DNA from: Chryseobacterium edaphi
GTDB taxonomy: Bacteria; Bacteroidota; Bacteroidia; Flavobacteriales; Weeksellaceae
NCBI RefSeq assembly: GCF_025628985.1
Contig: NZ_JAOTEM010000004.1
Location: 310,001-374,000 of the forward strand
DNA: 64,000 bases
Direction of reading: 5' to 3'
Shown: in pieces, positions 44,280 to 53,993 of the stretch
Layout of the letters: every line of letters begins with the position of its first letter
How positions within the stretch are numbered: the first letter of the stretch is position 1
Program-made: the position numbers and the translations under genes
The notes under the pieces: model-generated
The model's database searches: none
What the model was told of the DNA's origin: nothing
What the model saw: only the letters and a program-made list of their open reading frames with translations

Positions 44280-46658
44280 CTACTTACCAAAAATTTTTGG
44301 TAAAAAAGATTTCTTTACGTCTTCAGAATATCCGTATCCGTACTTATAACCATAACCATAACCACTGTTCATCTTACTAACATCATTCAAAACCAAACCA
44401 ACATTTTTAATCTTTTTATCTTTAATTTGTTTATTGATGAAACCAATAAGTTCTTTTTCTGTGTAGCCAGATCTTGTAACATACACCGTCGCATCAGCTA
44501 CATCAGAGATTAATAAAGAGTCTGTTACTAACATTAATGGTGCTGTGTCTAAAATGATGTAATCGTATAATGGTCTTAAACTTTCTATCAATTCCTGATA
44601 TCTTCCGTTGGATAAAAGTTCAGTTGGGTTTGGTGTAATAGCACCTGAATAAATAACATCACAGTATGGATTAAATGTAGTTTGATGAATAATTTCTGAA
44701 GCTGTCATTTCATCATCATACATAAATTCCGACAAACCGATTAATCCTCTTCTGCTTTCATTGTATCTCTGCAATTGTGGATTTCGGATATCAGAACCTA
44801 TAATAACCACTTTTTTACGAGGTGTAGCCAAAGTGAGTGCTAAGTTTACAGATGTAAATGTTTTTCCTTCACCTTTTACTGTTGAGGTTACAAAAACTAC
44901 GTGTCCTTTTTTGTTCTTTGGCAACATGAAACTGATATTGGTAATTAAAATTCTAAATGCTTCTGCTAGTGGAGACATATCATTTAATTGTACTATTTCA
45001 GGAGCACCTTTTTCCAATGAAGGAAGTTCACCAATTACCGTCGCACCCTTTACAAGTTTTTCTAAATCTTGTTTAGATTTAATTTTATTGTTAAAGAGTT
45101 CAATTAAATATATAATAGAAAATGGTATTAATAATCCAACAACTAAAGCTCCCAGATAAATGATCTGTTTTTTTGGAGAAACAGTACTCATGGTTAGAGC
45201 ATCATCTACTACTCTTGCTTTTGGGGCAGCAATTGCCAAAGAAATCGCAGCCTCTTCTCTCCTCTGAAGAAGAAGTAAATATAGCTGTTCTTTGATATTC
45301 TGTTGCCTTTCGATACTTCTAAAAAGCTTTTCTTGTACAGGAATTTTAGAAATTCTGCCAGATAATCTGTTTTGCTCGGACTGTACATTATTTCTGGAAA
45401 TCTGAAGTGCAGATCTGCTTTTCTGCAAACTCTGCAAAACCGAACTTCTGATACTTGTAATTTGCTTTGTAATATCCTGCACTATAGGATTTGAAGTAGT
45501 AGCATTTTGTAACAGCCTAGATCTTTCTAAAACGAGCTGATTGTACATGGCAATATTTGAATTAGAATCTGAATCTGTAAGTCCCACATTTAATGGTAAC
45601 ACTTCATAATTGCCTTGTCTACTATTTAGATTCCCTATTAATCCATTGATCAATTCTAACTGTGATTCTGTTGAAATCTGCTGCTGACGTATAGATGAAG
45701 CGGTTTCTAAAGATAATCCTGCCTCAGTTTCTATATCAGCAATGTTATTCTGAACTTTGAAATTCTGCTTTTGTGTTTCTACCTTTCCTAATTCCTCACC
45801 TATAAGATTGATTCTTTCGTCAATAAAAACTGCCGTTTTTTGCGCTTCAGAATTTTTATCTAAAATCGCTTCACGATTGTAATTGACAGCCAACCTATTC
45901 AGTATATCTTCCGCTTTTTCAGATGAAGGATGGTCAAGACTTAATTTTATTACCGTAGAATTTTTTTCTACTAAACTTACTTTGAGTTCAGAAAGGAGTA
46001 ATCTTGCTCTGCTCATTGCCGACATAAATTCTAATCGGTAATGTATTTGTCTATCAGTTTGGTAAATTAGCTTTGGATTTTTTTGAAACATTACTATACC
46101 AAATGGTAAAGAAAGTGCCTTATTAAAAGTGGTTTCAATTGGAGTTTTAAAGCTTTCGGATTCCAAAATGATTGAACTTCCCTTTACAGTTGCAAAAACT
46201 TCTTTCGCTGGATATACACCTGTAGACTTTTCACTAACAATTCTTAAAACGAACGGAGCCTTATCTCCGTATAATTCAGTATCTTTTAGCTTTCCATTAG
46301 AATAAATATTTGTTTCCAGACCCAACTCTTTTACAACAGAGATCATCAATTTTTTTGATTTAAAAATTTCAATCTCATTATCTACAGAGTTTGTGCCCAT
46401 ACCTCCTACACCGCCAATTTCGGAAAGCACAGACATCTCAGGCTGACCAGATGAAGATTTTTTCACCTCTTTGATTAGCAATGTAGATTCTGTATTGTAA
46501 ACAGGAATTGTGTATCTGAGAAAAAACCAAGCTGCAATGATTGCAAGAATTGCCCCTATAATAAACCAATGCCATCGAAAAACGAAAGGTTTTATAACTT
46601 CCCTAATATTGAGAGACTCTTCTTCTTGTGTCTGATCTTGTGTCTGATTATAATCCAC
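44280..46658 (-). CDS. Wzc-type chain-length regulator and tyrosine autokinase (second copy)
   Basis: This 792-residue fused Wzz/BY-kinase has membrane helices near 32-50 and 500-520, a long coiled-coil periplasmic part between them, and a cytoplasmic ATPase. Walker A is [11 protein letters not shown] near residue 593, and the second Walker motif is [16 protein letters not shown]. The C-terminus carries a richer tyrosine cluster ([19 protein letters not shown]) than the copy at 14455. The two are clear full-length paralogues along their whole length. This one directly follows wza (24 bases), making the standard Wza-Wzc export pair. Confidence 0.95.
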   Translation of the reverse strand: MDYNQTQDQTQEEESLNIREVIKPFVFRWHWFIIGAILAIIAAWFFLRYTIPVYNTESTLLIKEVKKSSSGQPEMSVLSEIGGVGGMGTNSVDNEIEIFKSKKLMISVVKELGLETNIYSNGKLKDTELYGDKAPFVLRIVSEKSTGVYPAKEVFATVKGSSIILESESFKTPIETTFNKALSLPFGIVMFQKNPKLIYQTDRQIHYRLEFMSAMSRARLLLSELKVSLVEKNSTVIKLSLDHPSSEKAEDILNRLAVNYNREAILDKNSEAQKTAVFIDERINLIGEELGKVETQKQNFKVQNNIADIETEAGLSLETASSIRQQQISTESQLELINGLIGNLNSRQGNYEVLPLNVGLTDSDSNSNIAMYNQLVLERSRLLQNATTSNPIVQDITKQITSIRSSVLQSLQKSRSALQISRNNVQSEQNRLSGRISKIPVQEKLFRSIERQQNIKEQLYLLLLQRREEAAISLAIAAPKARVVDDALTMSTVSPKKQIIYLGALVVGLLIPFSIIYLIELFNNKIKSKQDLEKLVKGATVIGELPSLEKGAPEIVQLNDMSPLAEAFRILITNISFMLPKNKKGHVVFVTSTVKGEGKTFTSVNLALTLATPRKKVVIIGSDIRNPQLQRYNESRRGLIGLSEFMYDDEMTASEIIHQTTFNPYCDVIYSGAITPNPTELLSNGRYQELIESLRPLYDYIILDTAPLMLVTDSLLISDVADATVYVTRSGYTEKELIGFINKQIKDKKIKNVGLVLNDVSKMNSGYGYGYKYGYGYSEDVKKSFLPKIFGK

Positions 46659-46682
46659 TATAATGAATGATTATTGATATTA

Positions 46683-47492
46683 TTAATTTCTCGTAAGCGC
46701 TAATACTCCTAGAGCAATTGACGCTATTACTGATGCTACAGAAATGTATAACCCAGTATTAGGGTCTATTCTAGCAGATTTTTCTCTGATAGCATTTGGC
46801 TGCACATAAATCATATCATTCTGCTTCAAATAATAATATGGTGAATTAATAAATTGTGCACTTGTTAAATCAATCGTTTGTTGTGTAAATTTACCATCTA
46901 CATTCCTAACAATCAAAATGTTATTGCGCACACCAAAAGAAGTCAAATCCCCAGCTAAACCCAACGCTTGCAATAGTGTTGCATTGCCATCAGGAATTAC
47001 ATAGGTTCCTGGTTTTGCTACCTCACCTAATACTGATACTTTAAAATTAATTAATTTTAATTCCACCACAGGATTTTTAACATATGTAGAAATTAAACCT
47101 GAAAGTTTTGCTTTTAATGTTTCAATATTTTCACCTTTAGTATTAATTAAGCCAATCTGTGGAAAGTCTATATTTCCATCCGTATCTACTATATATGTCG
47201 GTCCTGAAGTTGGAACTGGCTGAAATTGGGCATTCCCACTTGCTATAGAATACTGTGCTACAGTAGCAGTAGAAGAATAGTTTTGATTAAAAGGTTTAAC
47301 AACATCAAGATCTTTAGCTGAAACTGTAATTACCAACTGATCGCCCGGCTGCAATGTGCTACGACTATTTTTTATCGAATTATCTAGGGCTATATTTTCA
47401 ATATCCTTCATATAGTTAATCTCCTGCCTAGGAGCACAAGAAAATACTGCCAAACTCAATGCTGCGTATATATAGTACTTTTTTAAAATCAT
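46683..47492 (-). CDS. wza: Wza-type polysaccharide export lipoprotein
   Basis: A 269-residue outer-membrane or periplasmic export protein. From the chosen start the signal ends in LAVFSC with lipidated Cys19. The polysaccharide export domain has LQPGDQLVITVSAKDLDVV, IVDTDGNIDFPQIGLI and VELKLINFKVSVLGEVAKPG (SLBB domain), ending in a C-terminal hydrophobic helix (about 245-265). It is shorter than E. coli Wza, which is normal in Bacteroidetes. An in-frame Met at 47510 gives 6 extra residues, but the promoter -7 element abuts it, so 47492 is preferred. It is the only wza-type gene in the window although there are two wzc genes. Confidence 0.92.
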   Translation of the reverse strand: MILKKYYIYAALSLAVFSCAPRQEINYMKDIENIALDNSIKNSRSTLQPGDQLVITVSAKDLDVVKPFNQNYSSTATVAQYSIASGNAQFQPVPTSGPTYIVDTDGNIDFPQIGLINTKGENIETLKAKLSGLISTYVKNPVVELKLINFKVSVLGEVAKPGTYVIPDGNATLLQALGLAGDLTSFGVRNNILIVRNVDGKFTQQTIDLTSAQFINSPYYYLKQNDMIYVQPNAIREKSARIDPNTGLYISVASVIASIALGVLALTRN

Positions 47493-47509
47493 TTTAATAA
47501 ATTTTTTCA

Positions 47510-47539
47510 CAAAAATAGGATTATTATTCTATAAACAAA
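47510..47539 (-). promoter_or_regulatory. Consensus flavobacterial promoter for wza and the downstream operon
   Basis: The minus strand reads TTTG, 18 bases, TATTTTTG, a full match to the -33/-7 signature. The -7 element is 17 bases upstream of the preferred wza start at 47492 and touches the alternative Met at 47510, arguing against that start. Confidence 0.7.
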
Positions 47540-47589
47540 ATTTGTTTATTTCTATATTTAGATTTAGTTTTTATTTCAACGAAATAAAA

Positions 47590-49572
47590 TCAATTATTTT
47601 CTATTTCTAAAGTAAGATTTTCTATAGTACCTACTTCTTGTTTTTTATCTAAGCTTTCATATTCAGAGTTGTTACTGATAAACTCAGGTACAATTTGTTT
47701 AAGCAACGTTACCACCTGTATCTTATCTCTTTTAACTGCCGACTTGATAATTTGTCTGAATAAAACTTCAATTTCCTCAAATTTTATTACCGGATCTCTG
47801 GAGATCATTATCTTTTCATGATGTGTAGGTATCGTTGTTGCATCATTACTTAGCAATTCCTCATATAATTTTTCACCAGGTCTCAATCCAATGAACTTAA
47901 TTTTAATATCAACATCAGGTGTGAAACCTGAAAGCCTGATCATTCTTTTGGCTAAATCTAAAATTTTTACAGGATCTCCCATATCAAATACATAGATTTC
48001 TCCGCCTGCTCCCATAGTTCCAGCTTGGAGTACCAATTCACAAGCTTCCGGAATTGTCATGAAGTATCTTATGATATCAGGATGGGTAATTGTAATAGGA
48101 CCTCCTTTTTCAATCTGTTTTTTGAAATGCGGAATTACCGAACCGTTCGAACCTAATACATTACCAAAACGTGTTGTAATGAACTTTGTTTTATTGCCTT
48201 CAGAACTTTGCAAAGACTGAACAAATAATTCAGCCGTCCTTTTTGATGCACCCATTACGTTGGTAGGATTAACCGCCTTATCGGTTGAAACCATTACAAA
48301 ACGGTTTACATTATATTTTTTTGATAATAAAGCTACATTTTTCGTTCCCAATACATTTACGAAAATTGCTTCGTGAGGATTCTCTTCGATCAATGGTACA
48401 TGTTTATAAGCTGCGGCATGATAAACCATCGAAAACTTATAAATCTCAAATAATTTTTCTAATCTGTAATTATTTGAAATATCTGCTAAAACAAATTTGA
48501 ATTTTTGCTCGGGAAACTTTTCCAATAATTCTAATTCCAATTCATATAGAGGAGACTCTGCCTGATCTAAAACAACTATGAGTGAAGGATTAAACTGAGC
48601 AACCTGACGGACAATCTCACTACCAATAGAACCTGCACCACCCGTAACTAAAACATTTTTTTCAAAATGCCTTTTTTTCAGGTCTTCATTTTCAATTTTT
48701 ATAGGTCTTCTGTTTAATAGATCTTCAATCTGTAAATTACGGATTCCACTTACCAGATCCCCATCTCTCATTTTGCTTAATGTGGGTGCCTTAAGTACCT
48801 TTAAACCTTTATCCAATGCCAAAACCATCCACTTTTCCATCTCCTGTTTGGTCATGATTTCTTTGATAATTAAGATTGCATCAAACTTTCTTACCAACTT
48901 TTCATTCTTGAAAAAATCTTCTTGTGTATAAATTTTGTGTCCCAATAAAATTGCTCTCTGAGAATCTGATCTATTTGTAAGAAATCCCTCTAATCTATAT
49001 GGATAACTAGGATTGTGCATAATAGCTCGTGCCACCGAAACCGAAGAATCGCCGACCCCCAATACCGCCACCCTCACTTTCGAAGATGATCCTTTAAAAT
49101 CAATCAACAGATTAAAGAATCTTTTGATGATCATTCTAAAGAAAAACATCATCGAAACCGAGATGAAAAAATTTAAAAATAAAATTGGATATAAATACAG
49201 AGGTTTACCAACCGACAATTCAAAAATATAATTAAAAACTAAAAGACCAAATAATGTACTTCCAGAACAAAGAATGATTTTAAAGAGATCGAAAAAGGTA
49301 GAATGCCGAATGATTCCTGCGTAAGTTTTGTACACAAACATGAATGCAAAGTTGATTACCACTAAAAGAATAATCTGATGTGCAATATATTCAGGAAAAT
49401 TAAGATTAACCCGTAATTTCTCTAAAAACAAGTATGAGAGTAAAATCGAAAAAAGGATGATCAGAACATCTATAGCAATGACTATCCATCGCGGTATATA
49501 TCTGATTTCCGTGATCTTTACAATATTATCTCCATTATAAAGAGCCTTAAAAGCATCATAGAGCTTTTTCAT
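47590..49572 (-). CDS. pglF: Membrane-anchored UDP-GlcNAc 4,6-dehydratase, WbpM/PglF/CapD type
   Basis: This 660-residue protein has four N-terminal membrane helices (about residues 30-150) and a first nucleotide-binding domain (RVAVLGVGDSSVSVARAI). The catalytic extended-SDR domain starts VLVTGGAGSIGSEIVRQ, with DISNNYRLEKLF and MVSTDKAVNPTNVMGASKRTAEL, where Met replaces the usual catalytic Tyr and the Lys is kept, as in the family. It converts UDP-GlcNAc to UDP-4-keto-6-deoxy-GlcNAc, the substrate for the PglE-type aminotransferase at 18339. It opens the large minus-strand region with its own promoter. Confidence 0.93.
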   Translation of the reverse strand: MKKLYDAFKALYNGDNIVKITEIRYIPRWIVIAIDVLIILFSILLSYLFLEKLRVNLNFPEYIAHQIILLVVINFAFMFVYKTYAGIIRHSTFFDLFKIILCSGSTLFGLLVFNYIFELSVGKPLYLYPILFLNFFISVSMMFFFRMIIKRFFNLLIDFKGSSSKVRVAVLGVGDSSVSVARAIMHNPSYPYRLEGFLTNRSDSQRAILLGHKIYTQEDFFKNEKLVRKFDAILIIKEIMTKQEMEKWMVLALDKGLKVLKAPTLSKMRDGDLVSGIRNLQIEDLLNRRPIKIENEDLKKRHFEKNVLVTGGAGSIGSEIVRQVAQFNPSLIVVLDQAESPLYELELELLEKFPEQKFKFVLADISNNYRLEKLFEIYKFSMVYHAAAYKHVPLIEENPHEAIFVNVLGTKNVALLSKKYNVNRFVMVSTDKAVNPTNVMGASKRTAELFVQSLQSSEGNKTKFITTRFGNVLGSNGSVIPHFKKQIEKGGPITITHPDIIRYFMTIPEACELVLQAGTMGAGGEIYVFDMGDPVKILDLAKRMIRLSGFTPDVDIKIKFIGLRPGEKLYEELLSNDATTIPTHHEKIMISRDPVIKFEEIEVLFRQIIKSAVKRDKIQVVTLLKQIVPEFISNNSEYESLDKKQEVGTIENLTLEIENN

Positions 49573-49604
49573 TCATCATTAATTGTTTATGTATTAATTA
49601 TCTG

Positions 49605-49634
49605 CAAAGATAAGTATATTATTGTCATTTCGAA
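49605..49634 (-). promoter_or_regulatory. Promoter of the WbpM/PglF-type gene
   Basis: The minus strand reads TTCG, 18 bases, TATCTTTG. The -7 element is a full match and the -33 element has one mismatch to TTTG. It lies 33 bases upstream of the start and is the probable head promoter of the polysaccharide region. Confidence 0.55.
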
Positions 49635-49950
49635 CTCTGTCTTGTTAAAAATCATTACCACCCCCATTTAGCCCTCTAAGTCTTCTAAAAACAACTGATT
49701 CACAGAATTTTATATTTTATAAAATACTTCCTTATTTTTTATCGGCTGCAAATTTAATTTATTTTTTAGTAGTTACCAAAAATCGGAGAACATAGGAAAA
49801 CAATCTTAACAAGATACTATGCAATCCACTGATATAATTTACTTTGACTACCAAAAAGTTAAATAAATAAGGATTTGGAAGTTTTAAATAATTTAACAGA
49901 AAACACACATCAATTTCTAAACTTATTTTTTAAAGGATCTTTAATTAGTT
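49635..49950. other. Gene-free AT-rich stretch between the glycan region and the T9SS gene pair
   Basis: No coding frame is supported. Apart from the flanking promoter (49605-49634) and terminator (49951-49989) I see only A/T runs. There is no JUMPstart or ops element of the enterobacterial type. Confidence 0.6.
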
Positions 49951-49989
49951 AAAAAATAAAAACTCCTGAAGTATAAACTTCAGGAGTTT
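49951..49989 (-). terminator. Strong terminator after the small membrane protein gene
   Basis: A perfect 13-bp stem (aaactcctgaagt / acttcaggagttt) with a 4-base loop lies 20 bases past the stop at 50009. On the minus strand it is followed by tttattttttaa. It separates the T9SS gene pair from the glycan operon. Confidence 0.92.
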
Positions 49990-50008
49990 CAAATTGCTGA
50001 AGCACTAA

Positions 50009-50242
50009 TTAAGCTGCTTCTTTTCTTCTTCCGTAAGCGAAAGCGATTATCACACCAGCTAACATAAGCACTGGAACAAATTGATCGATTGGAGCTCCAC
50101 TTGGATCTCCAGGACCAGCGGGATCATCACCTTCTGCCATTGTTCCCATTTCTTGATCATTATATATATACGGATTGTCTGACTGATCCGCAAATGCAAA
50201 ACCTGAAAGAACTAATGAACATATTATTACTATTTTTTTCAT
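50009..50242 (-). CDS. Small secreted protein with C-terminal PID-type sorting/anchor signal
   Basis: A 77-residue protein with a signal peptide (about 1-18, ending FAFA), a short acidic middle (EGDDPAGPGDPSGAP) and a tripartite tail. The tail is the motif PID, a hydrophobic helix FVPVLMLAGVIIAFAYG and the basic end RRKEAA. This layout resembles the PID-CTERM class of small Bacteroidetes proteins thought to be handled by a sorting enzyme. I name the class from memory, without a database check. The gene follows the T9SS-sorted protein by 12 bases and is followed by a terminator, so the two form an operon. Function unknown. Confidence 0.72.
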   Translation of the reverse strand: MKKIVIICSLVLSGFAFADQSDNPYIYNDQEMGTMAEGDDPAGPGDPSGAPIDQFVPVLMLAGVIIAFAYGRRKEAA

Positions 50243-50254
50243 TATTTCAAAACT

Positions 50255-53200
50255 TTATTTAATTACTTTTTTAGAATATTCTTTTCCTGCAGATTTTGCT
50301 TTGATTATATATAATCCTTTTGATTCTAATTTAATACGAACCAATTTAGAATTGCTGTCAATATTTTGAACTTTTCTACCAGCAGCGTCGAATATTTCAA
50401 TGTTTTCAATGTTTTTATTATTTCTTACAAAGAAATCTTCACCATCTCTATATATTTCAAAAGAATCCTTTTGTACTTCTGATGTAGCCAATACATTTAA
50501 TTTGTAAACAATTTCAAATCTGTTTGTAAATTCTCCTGCATTAGCCGTAAAAGTGTAGGCCTGATTCTGAAGATCTGTATAAGTTCCTGTTGATTTATCA
50601 TGTAGATAAATTGCCTGTCCGTTTGTGAACAATCCTTCTTTATGAGCCAATGAAACTGTAAAATTTCCGTTTTCGAAATGTTTAGTACCTAATGGAACCA
50701 CATCATTAATGTTAAAAGGAGCTTTTCCCTGAATAATCACTTTCTCAGCATCTGCCAAAGAGTAGAATGCATCTGAACCTGTACCCATAGCTTTTGAGTC
50801 ATAAACATCGTAAGTATTTAATGCATTTTGACTGTATGTAACAGCCTGCGTAACAGTATTTCCATAAGAAGTTGTCAGCTTGATCCAAAATTTACCTGCA
50901 TTCACATCTAAGTTCTTGTTTAATGTTACACCAGCAGTAGAAGCACGCATTGCATTTGTAAATGAAACCTGACCAGCATCAACAGACTTTACAATAAAGC
51001 CCTGACCTATTTTTGCAATACTTCCTAATCCATTAAGAGTAGCAGAATTATAAGATTGCGTACCCGGAGCTTCTGTCCATGTTCCAGATGCAGCATTAAT
51101 CGTTGCGTACCCAACATTTGTAGCAGTACTTCCTGTCTGTGTTGTTACGTTACCTGTTGTATTATCCCAGAACCATAGTGTAGATCCTATTGCAGTATTA
51201 TTTGCATTGTAGAATAATGTAAGATCTAAATTTGAAGGATACGGATTTCCTATCAGATTAAAGTTGTTTGAACCTCCTGTAGTTCCTGCTAATGATACAT
51301 TTACAATTCCGTTGTTCGGTGTTTTATTTGTACCTCCGAAAAGCACTCCTGCATTTGCCTGAGGTACTTTTACTGAATACCCTTTCCCTGAATTTGTTAC
51401 AAAGTTTCCATCAGCATTCGTTACAAGATCATAAAAATTTGTTCCTGTATTATATGTCATTACATACGTTGGTGCTGTAGCTGAAGAACCTAAAGTATAA
51501 GCTGTAAAAATATTTTGATCCACAACCGGAGATGACCAGAATACATATTTGTTTACAGCACTTGCACTGTTTCTGTTTGCTACAAAAGAAGATCCTGTTC
51601 CAGCCGTATAGGTTGCACCTACATTCTGAATAAAGTTACCACCGTCATTAACGATAATATTACCGTTGTTGGTAGTATTCCAGGTAGTCACAGTTTGTCC
51701 TGAATTGATTGTCAATGTTACAGTAGGATTTACTGTGATTGTTTGAGCTGCAAATCCGGCTCCAGTATAATCTGAGTTTATAGTAGCATTAACCGTAGAT
51801 GACGGATTTCCGTTAGACCATGCAATACCATTCCAAGTAGTTGATGCAATTACTTTTTTATAAAGACTTATTTCTGGTAAAGCACTAGAAGATGTGTAAG
51901 CTTTGAAACCAGGCGTTCCTAAAGATGCGTTATACTTCAATATTCTAGTTGTAGTTGCGACGTTACTAACAGAAAAATATGCATTTGTAGTATTATAAGT
52001 AATATTCCATCGTTGATTGTTAGTAGAAACAGCAGCAGAACTCGATAAGTCTGTAGAAGTATTATATCCTAAATAATTATTAGTTGAAACATTTTGTATC
52101 GTATAATTTCCATTTACCTGATTAATTTTGTAAACAGTCGAAGAAGCCGGATTAATTATTTGATTCGCACTTGCATTTGCAGAAGCTGTAACTAAAGTTC
52201 CATTTGTAATAGCACTTGTTGCGATAACTGCATCGTTTGCATCAGCAATAATATAATCACCATCAGTTAAATCGGCGATTGATGTTATTTTAGCATAAAT
52301 TTCAGCATCAGTAACATTGATGTTGCCCGAAGTAATTTGTGCAAAATTGCCATGATCCGCATAGAGAGTATAATTACCGGCTGCACTAAATTGAACATTA
52401 TTAAAAGTAGCTACACCATTGACAAATGACTGTGTCAAAGTTCCCGAAACCACACCAGTTCCAGACGCTTTGGAAAGAGTTACAGTACCATTATAACTAT
52501 TATCAACTGTATTGTCTGGTCTCAAAGCTTCAACCTTTACAAAGGGTGAAAGTATAATATTTGTATAACCTGCAGTCGGCATTCCACTACCAAAAGAAAT
52601 ATGATTTGCTAAGGCTAATGTGGTTACGGTTTCATCAACTCCATATATATAATTATTATTTGAATCTTTTATATATGCTCTGTAATAATAATTTGTATTA
52701 GGATTTAATCCTGTAAGATCATAATTGTAAGCTCCCAAAGATATTGAACTTACAATTTGAGAATTATTTAGAATTGTGGGATTTGGAGACAATCCCCAAA
52801 CAAAGCCTTTTTCGATTGTATTTGGACAAGTTCCTAAAGTTGTTAAATTACCGTTTAATCTTACTGTTCCAGTTCCAATATTACTTTCAGCCAATGTAGA
52901 AACAGCACCTGAAACACTACCTATACCTGTTCCTGTAAGATTGATCGCCGCAGTATTACTTCCAGCAGTTGTGCTTGCTGCAGTTATTGTTCCAGTTTGT
53001 GATCCTGCTCCTGAAGGAGTAAAGGTAACATTAAAAGTAGCTGTACCACCTGCAGTAATAGTTGTTGCTGACAAGTTAGAAACAACAAAATCAGATGCAT
53101 TTGCTCCAGAAGAAACTAGGGAGATCCCGTCTGCATTTGAAGTACTTGTATTTGTAATAGTATATGTAATTGCATTTGTCGAAGTACCAATACAAGATGT

Positions 53201-53920
53201 ACCGTGATTTTGTGCAGTAGAAATAGACAAATTAGGTGTATTTGTTATTGCAGGATTTGCCACAATTGTTAAATCATCAACTGATAAGACAGGGCTATTT
53301 GATCCAGCTTTGTTCCATCTGAACATAATTTCTGAACCTGCTGGCACATTAATATTAATTGTAGCTGTTAATGCAGTTCTGTTTGTAGCATCATTTCCAT
53401 CTATCGCTACAGCTGTTCCCGTCTTTAAAGCGGCAAAACCTAACAAAGGAACATCAGTAAATGTACCTGTTGTAAGACTTGTAATTGCTGTAGAAGAAAC
53501 TCTGTAACCCAACGTTAATGTACCTGCGGCATTTTGTCTCCATTGCTCTCCAGTAAATGATATTGTAAATGAAGTTACAGCTTGACTAGAATTATTTTTT
53601 AGTCTTACTCCAAAATTATGAGTTGCTGATGATGTAGATAAAGCTCCAATTGAACGATCTGTATTAGCATCTGTTCCTGTGTTATAGCAAGAATTACTGT
53701 TTACAGATCCATCACTTACGATTAATGATGAAGATGCATACCAACCCTGTAAAGTTGAATTGTTGGTCCAGGTATTTACGGTAGTACTTAAAGTATTAAA
53801 GTCTTGTGAATAAGTATTTGGTAAGCTACCGATACTTACCTGCGCCCATCCCCAAACCGAGAACAGCGCCATCAAAAATGCCAAAGACACCTTTGATAAT
53901 TTTTGTAATTTTAAATTCAT
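50255..53920 (-). CDS. Large secreted multidomain protein with T9SS type A sorting domain
   Basis: This 1221-residue surface or secreted protein has a signal peptide (about 1-26, ending GWAQ). Next comes an N-terminal region like those at the start of T9SS adhesins (SQDFNTLSTT), then a choice-of-anchor D type beta-domain near 225-330 and a fibronectin-III-like stretch near 335-440. An invasin-like repeat (about 440-540) and long Thr/Ser/Asn-rich regions follow. The C-terminal about 75 residues form the T9SS sorting domain (NIEIFDAAGRKVQNI, LYIIKAKSAGKEYSKKVI). No catalytic motif is seen, so an adhesin or structural role is inferred. The start at 53920 is preferred over 53944 because a -7 element overlaps the latter. 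Confidence 0.87.
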   Translation of the reverse strand: MNLKLQKLSKVSLAFLMALFSVWGWAQVSIGSLPNTYSQDFNTLSTTVNTWTNNSTLQGWYASSSLIVSDGSVNSNSCYNTGTDANTDRSIGALSTSSATHNFGVRLKNNSSQAVTSFTISFTGEQWRQNAAGTLTLGYRVSSTAITSLTTGTFTDVPLLGFAALKTGTAVAIDGNDATNRTALTATININVPAGSEIMFRWNKAGSNSPVLSVDDLTIVANPAITNTPNLSISTAQNHGTSCIGTSTNAITYTITNTSTSNADGISLVSSGANASDFVVSNLSATTITAGGTATFNVTFTPSGAGSQTGTITAASTTAGSNTAAINLTGTGIGSVSGAVSTLAESNIGTGTVRLNGNLTTLGTCPNTIEKGFVWGLSPNPTILNNSQIVSSISLGAYNYDLTGLNPNTNYYYRAYIKDSNNNYIYGVDETVTTLALANHISFGSGMPTAGYTNIILSPFVKVEALRPDNTVDNSYNGTVTLSKASGTGVVSGTLTQSFVNGVATFNNVQFSAAGNYTLYADHGNFAQITSGNINVTDAEIYAKITSIADLTDGDYIIADANDAVIATSAITNGTLVTASANASANQIINPASSTVYKINQVNGNYTIQNVSTNNYLGYNTSTDLSSSAAVSTNNQRWNITYNTTNAYFSVSNVATTTRILKYNASLGTPGFKAYTSSSALPEISLYKKVIASTTWNGIAWSNGNPSSTVNATINSDYTGAGFAAQTITVNPTVTLTINSGQTVTTWNTTNNGNIIVNDGGNFIQNVGATYTAGTGSSFVANRNSASAVNKYVFWSSPVVDQNIFTAYTLGSSATAPTYVMTYNTGTNFYDLVTNADGNFVTNSGKGYSVKVPQANAGVLFGGTNKTPNNGIVNVSLAGTTGGSNNFNLIGNPYPSNLDLTLFYNANNTAIGSTLWFWDNTTGNVTTQTGSTATNVGYATINAASGTWTEAPGTQSYNSATLNGLGSIAKIGQGFIVKSVDAGQVSFTNAMRASTAGVTLNKNLDVNAGKFWIKLTTSYGNTVTQAVTYSQNALNTYDVYDSKAMGTGSDAFYSLADAEKVIIQGKAPFNINDVVPLGTKHFENGNFTVSLAHKEGLFTNGQAIYLHDKSTGTYTDLQNQAYTFTANAGEFTNRFEIVYKLNVLATSEVQKDSFEIYRDGEDFFVRNNKNIENIEIFDAAGRKVQNIDSNSKLVRIKLESKGLYIIKAKSAGKEYSKKVIK

Positions 53921-53941
53921 ATAAATATTATTTTCTGAGGA

Positions 53942-53949
53942 CAAAACTA
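53942..53949 (-). promoter_or_regulatory. -7 element for the T9SS-sorted protein gene, decides the start
   Basis: TAGTTTTG on the minus strand matches TAnnTTTG and overlaps the upstream Met at 53944. The start at 53920, 21 bases downstream, is thus favoured. No exact -33 TTTG is visible. Confidence 0.45.
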
Positions 53950-53993
53950 TAAATTTTTCCTAAAAAATAACCGAACTTAAAATTACATAAATG

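Noticed and set aside
44761..45159. 132-codon plus-strand frame opposite the second wzc-type gene
   Set aside because: It mirrors the antisense frame seen over the first wzc copy, so it is caused by the paralogous coding sequence and not by a gene.
52776..53207. 143-codon plus-strand frame rich in Val, Pro and Ala
   Set aside because: It is the reverse reading of Thr/Ser/Asn-rich beta-domains of the T9SS protein, which explains its odd composition.
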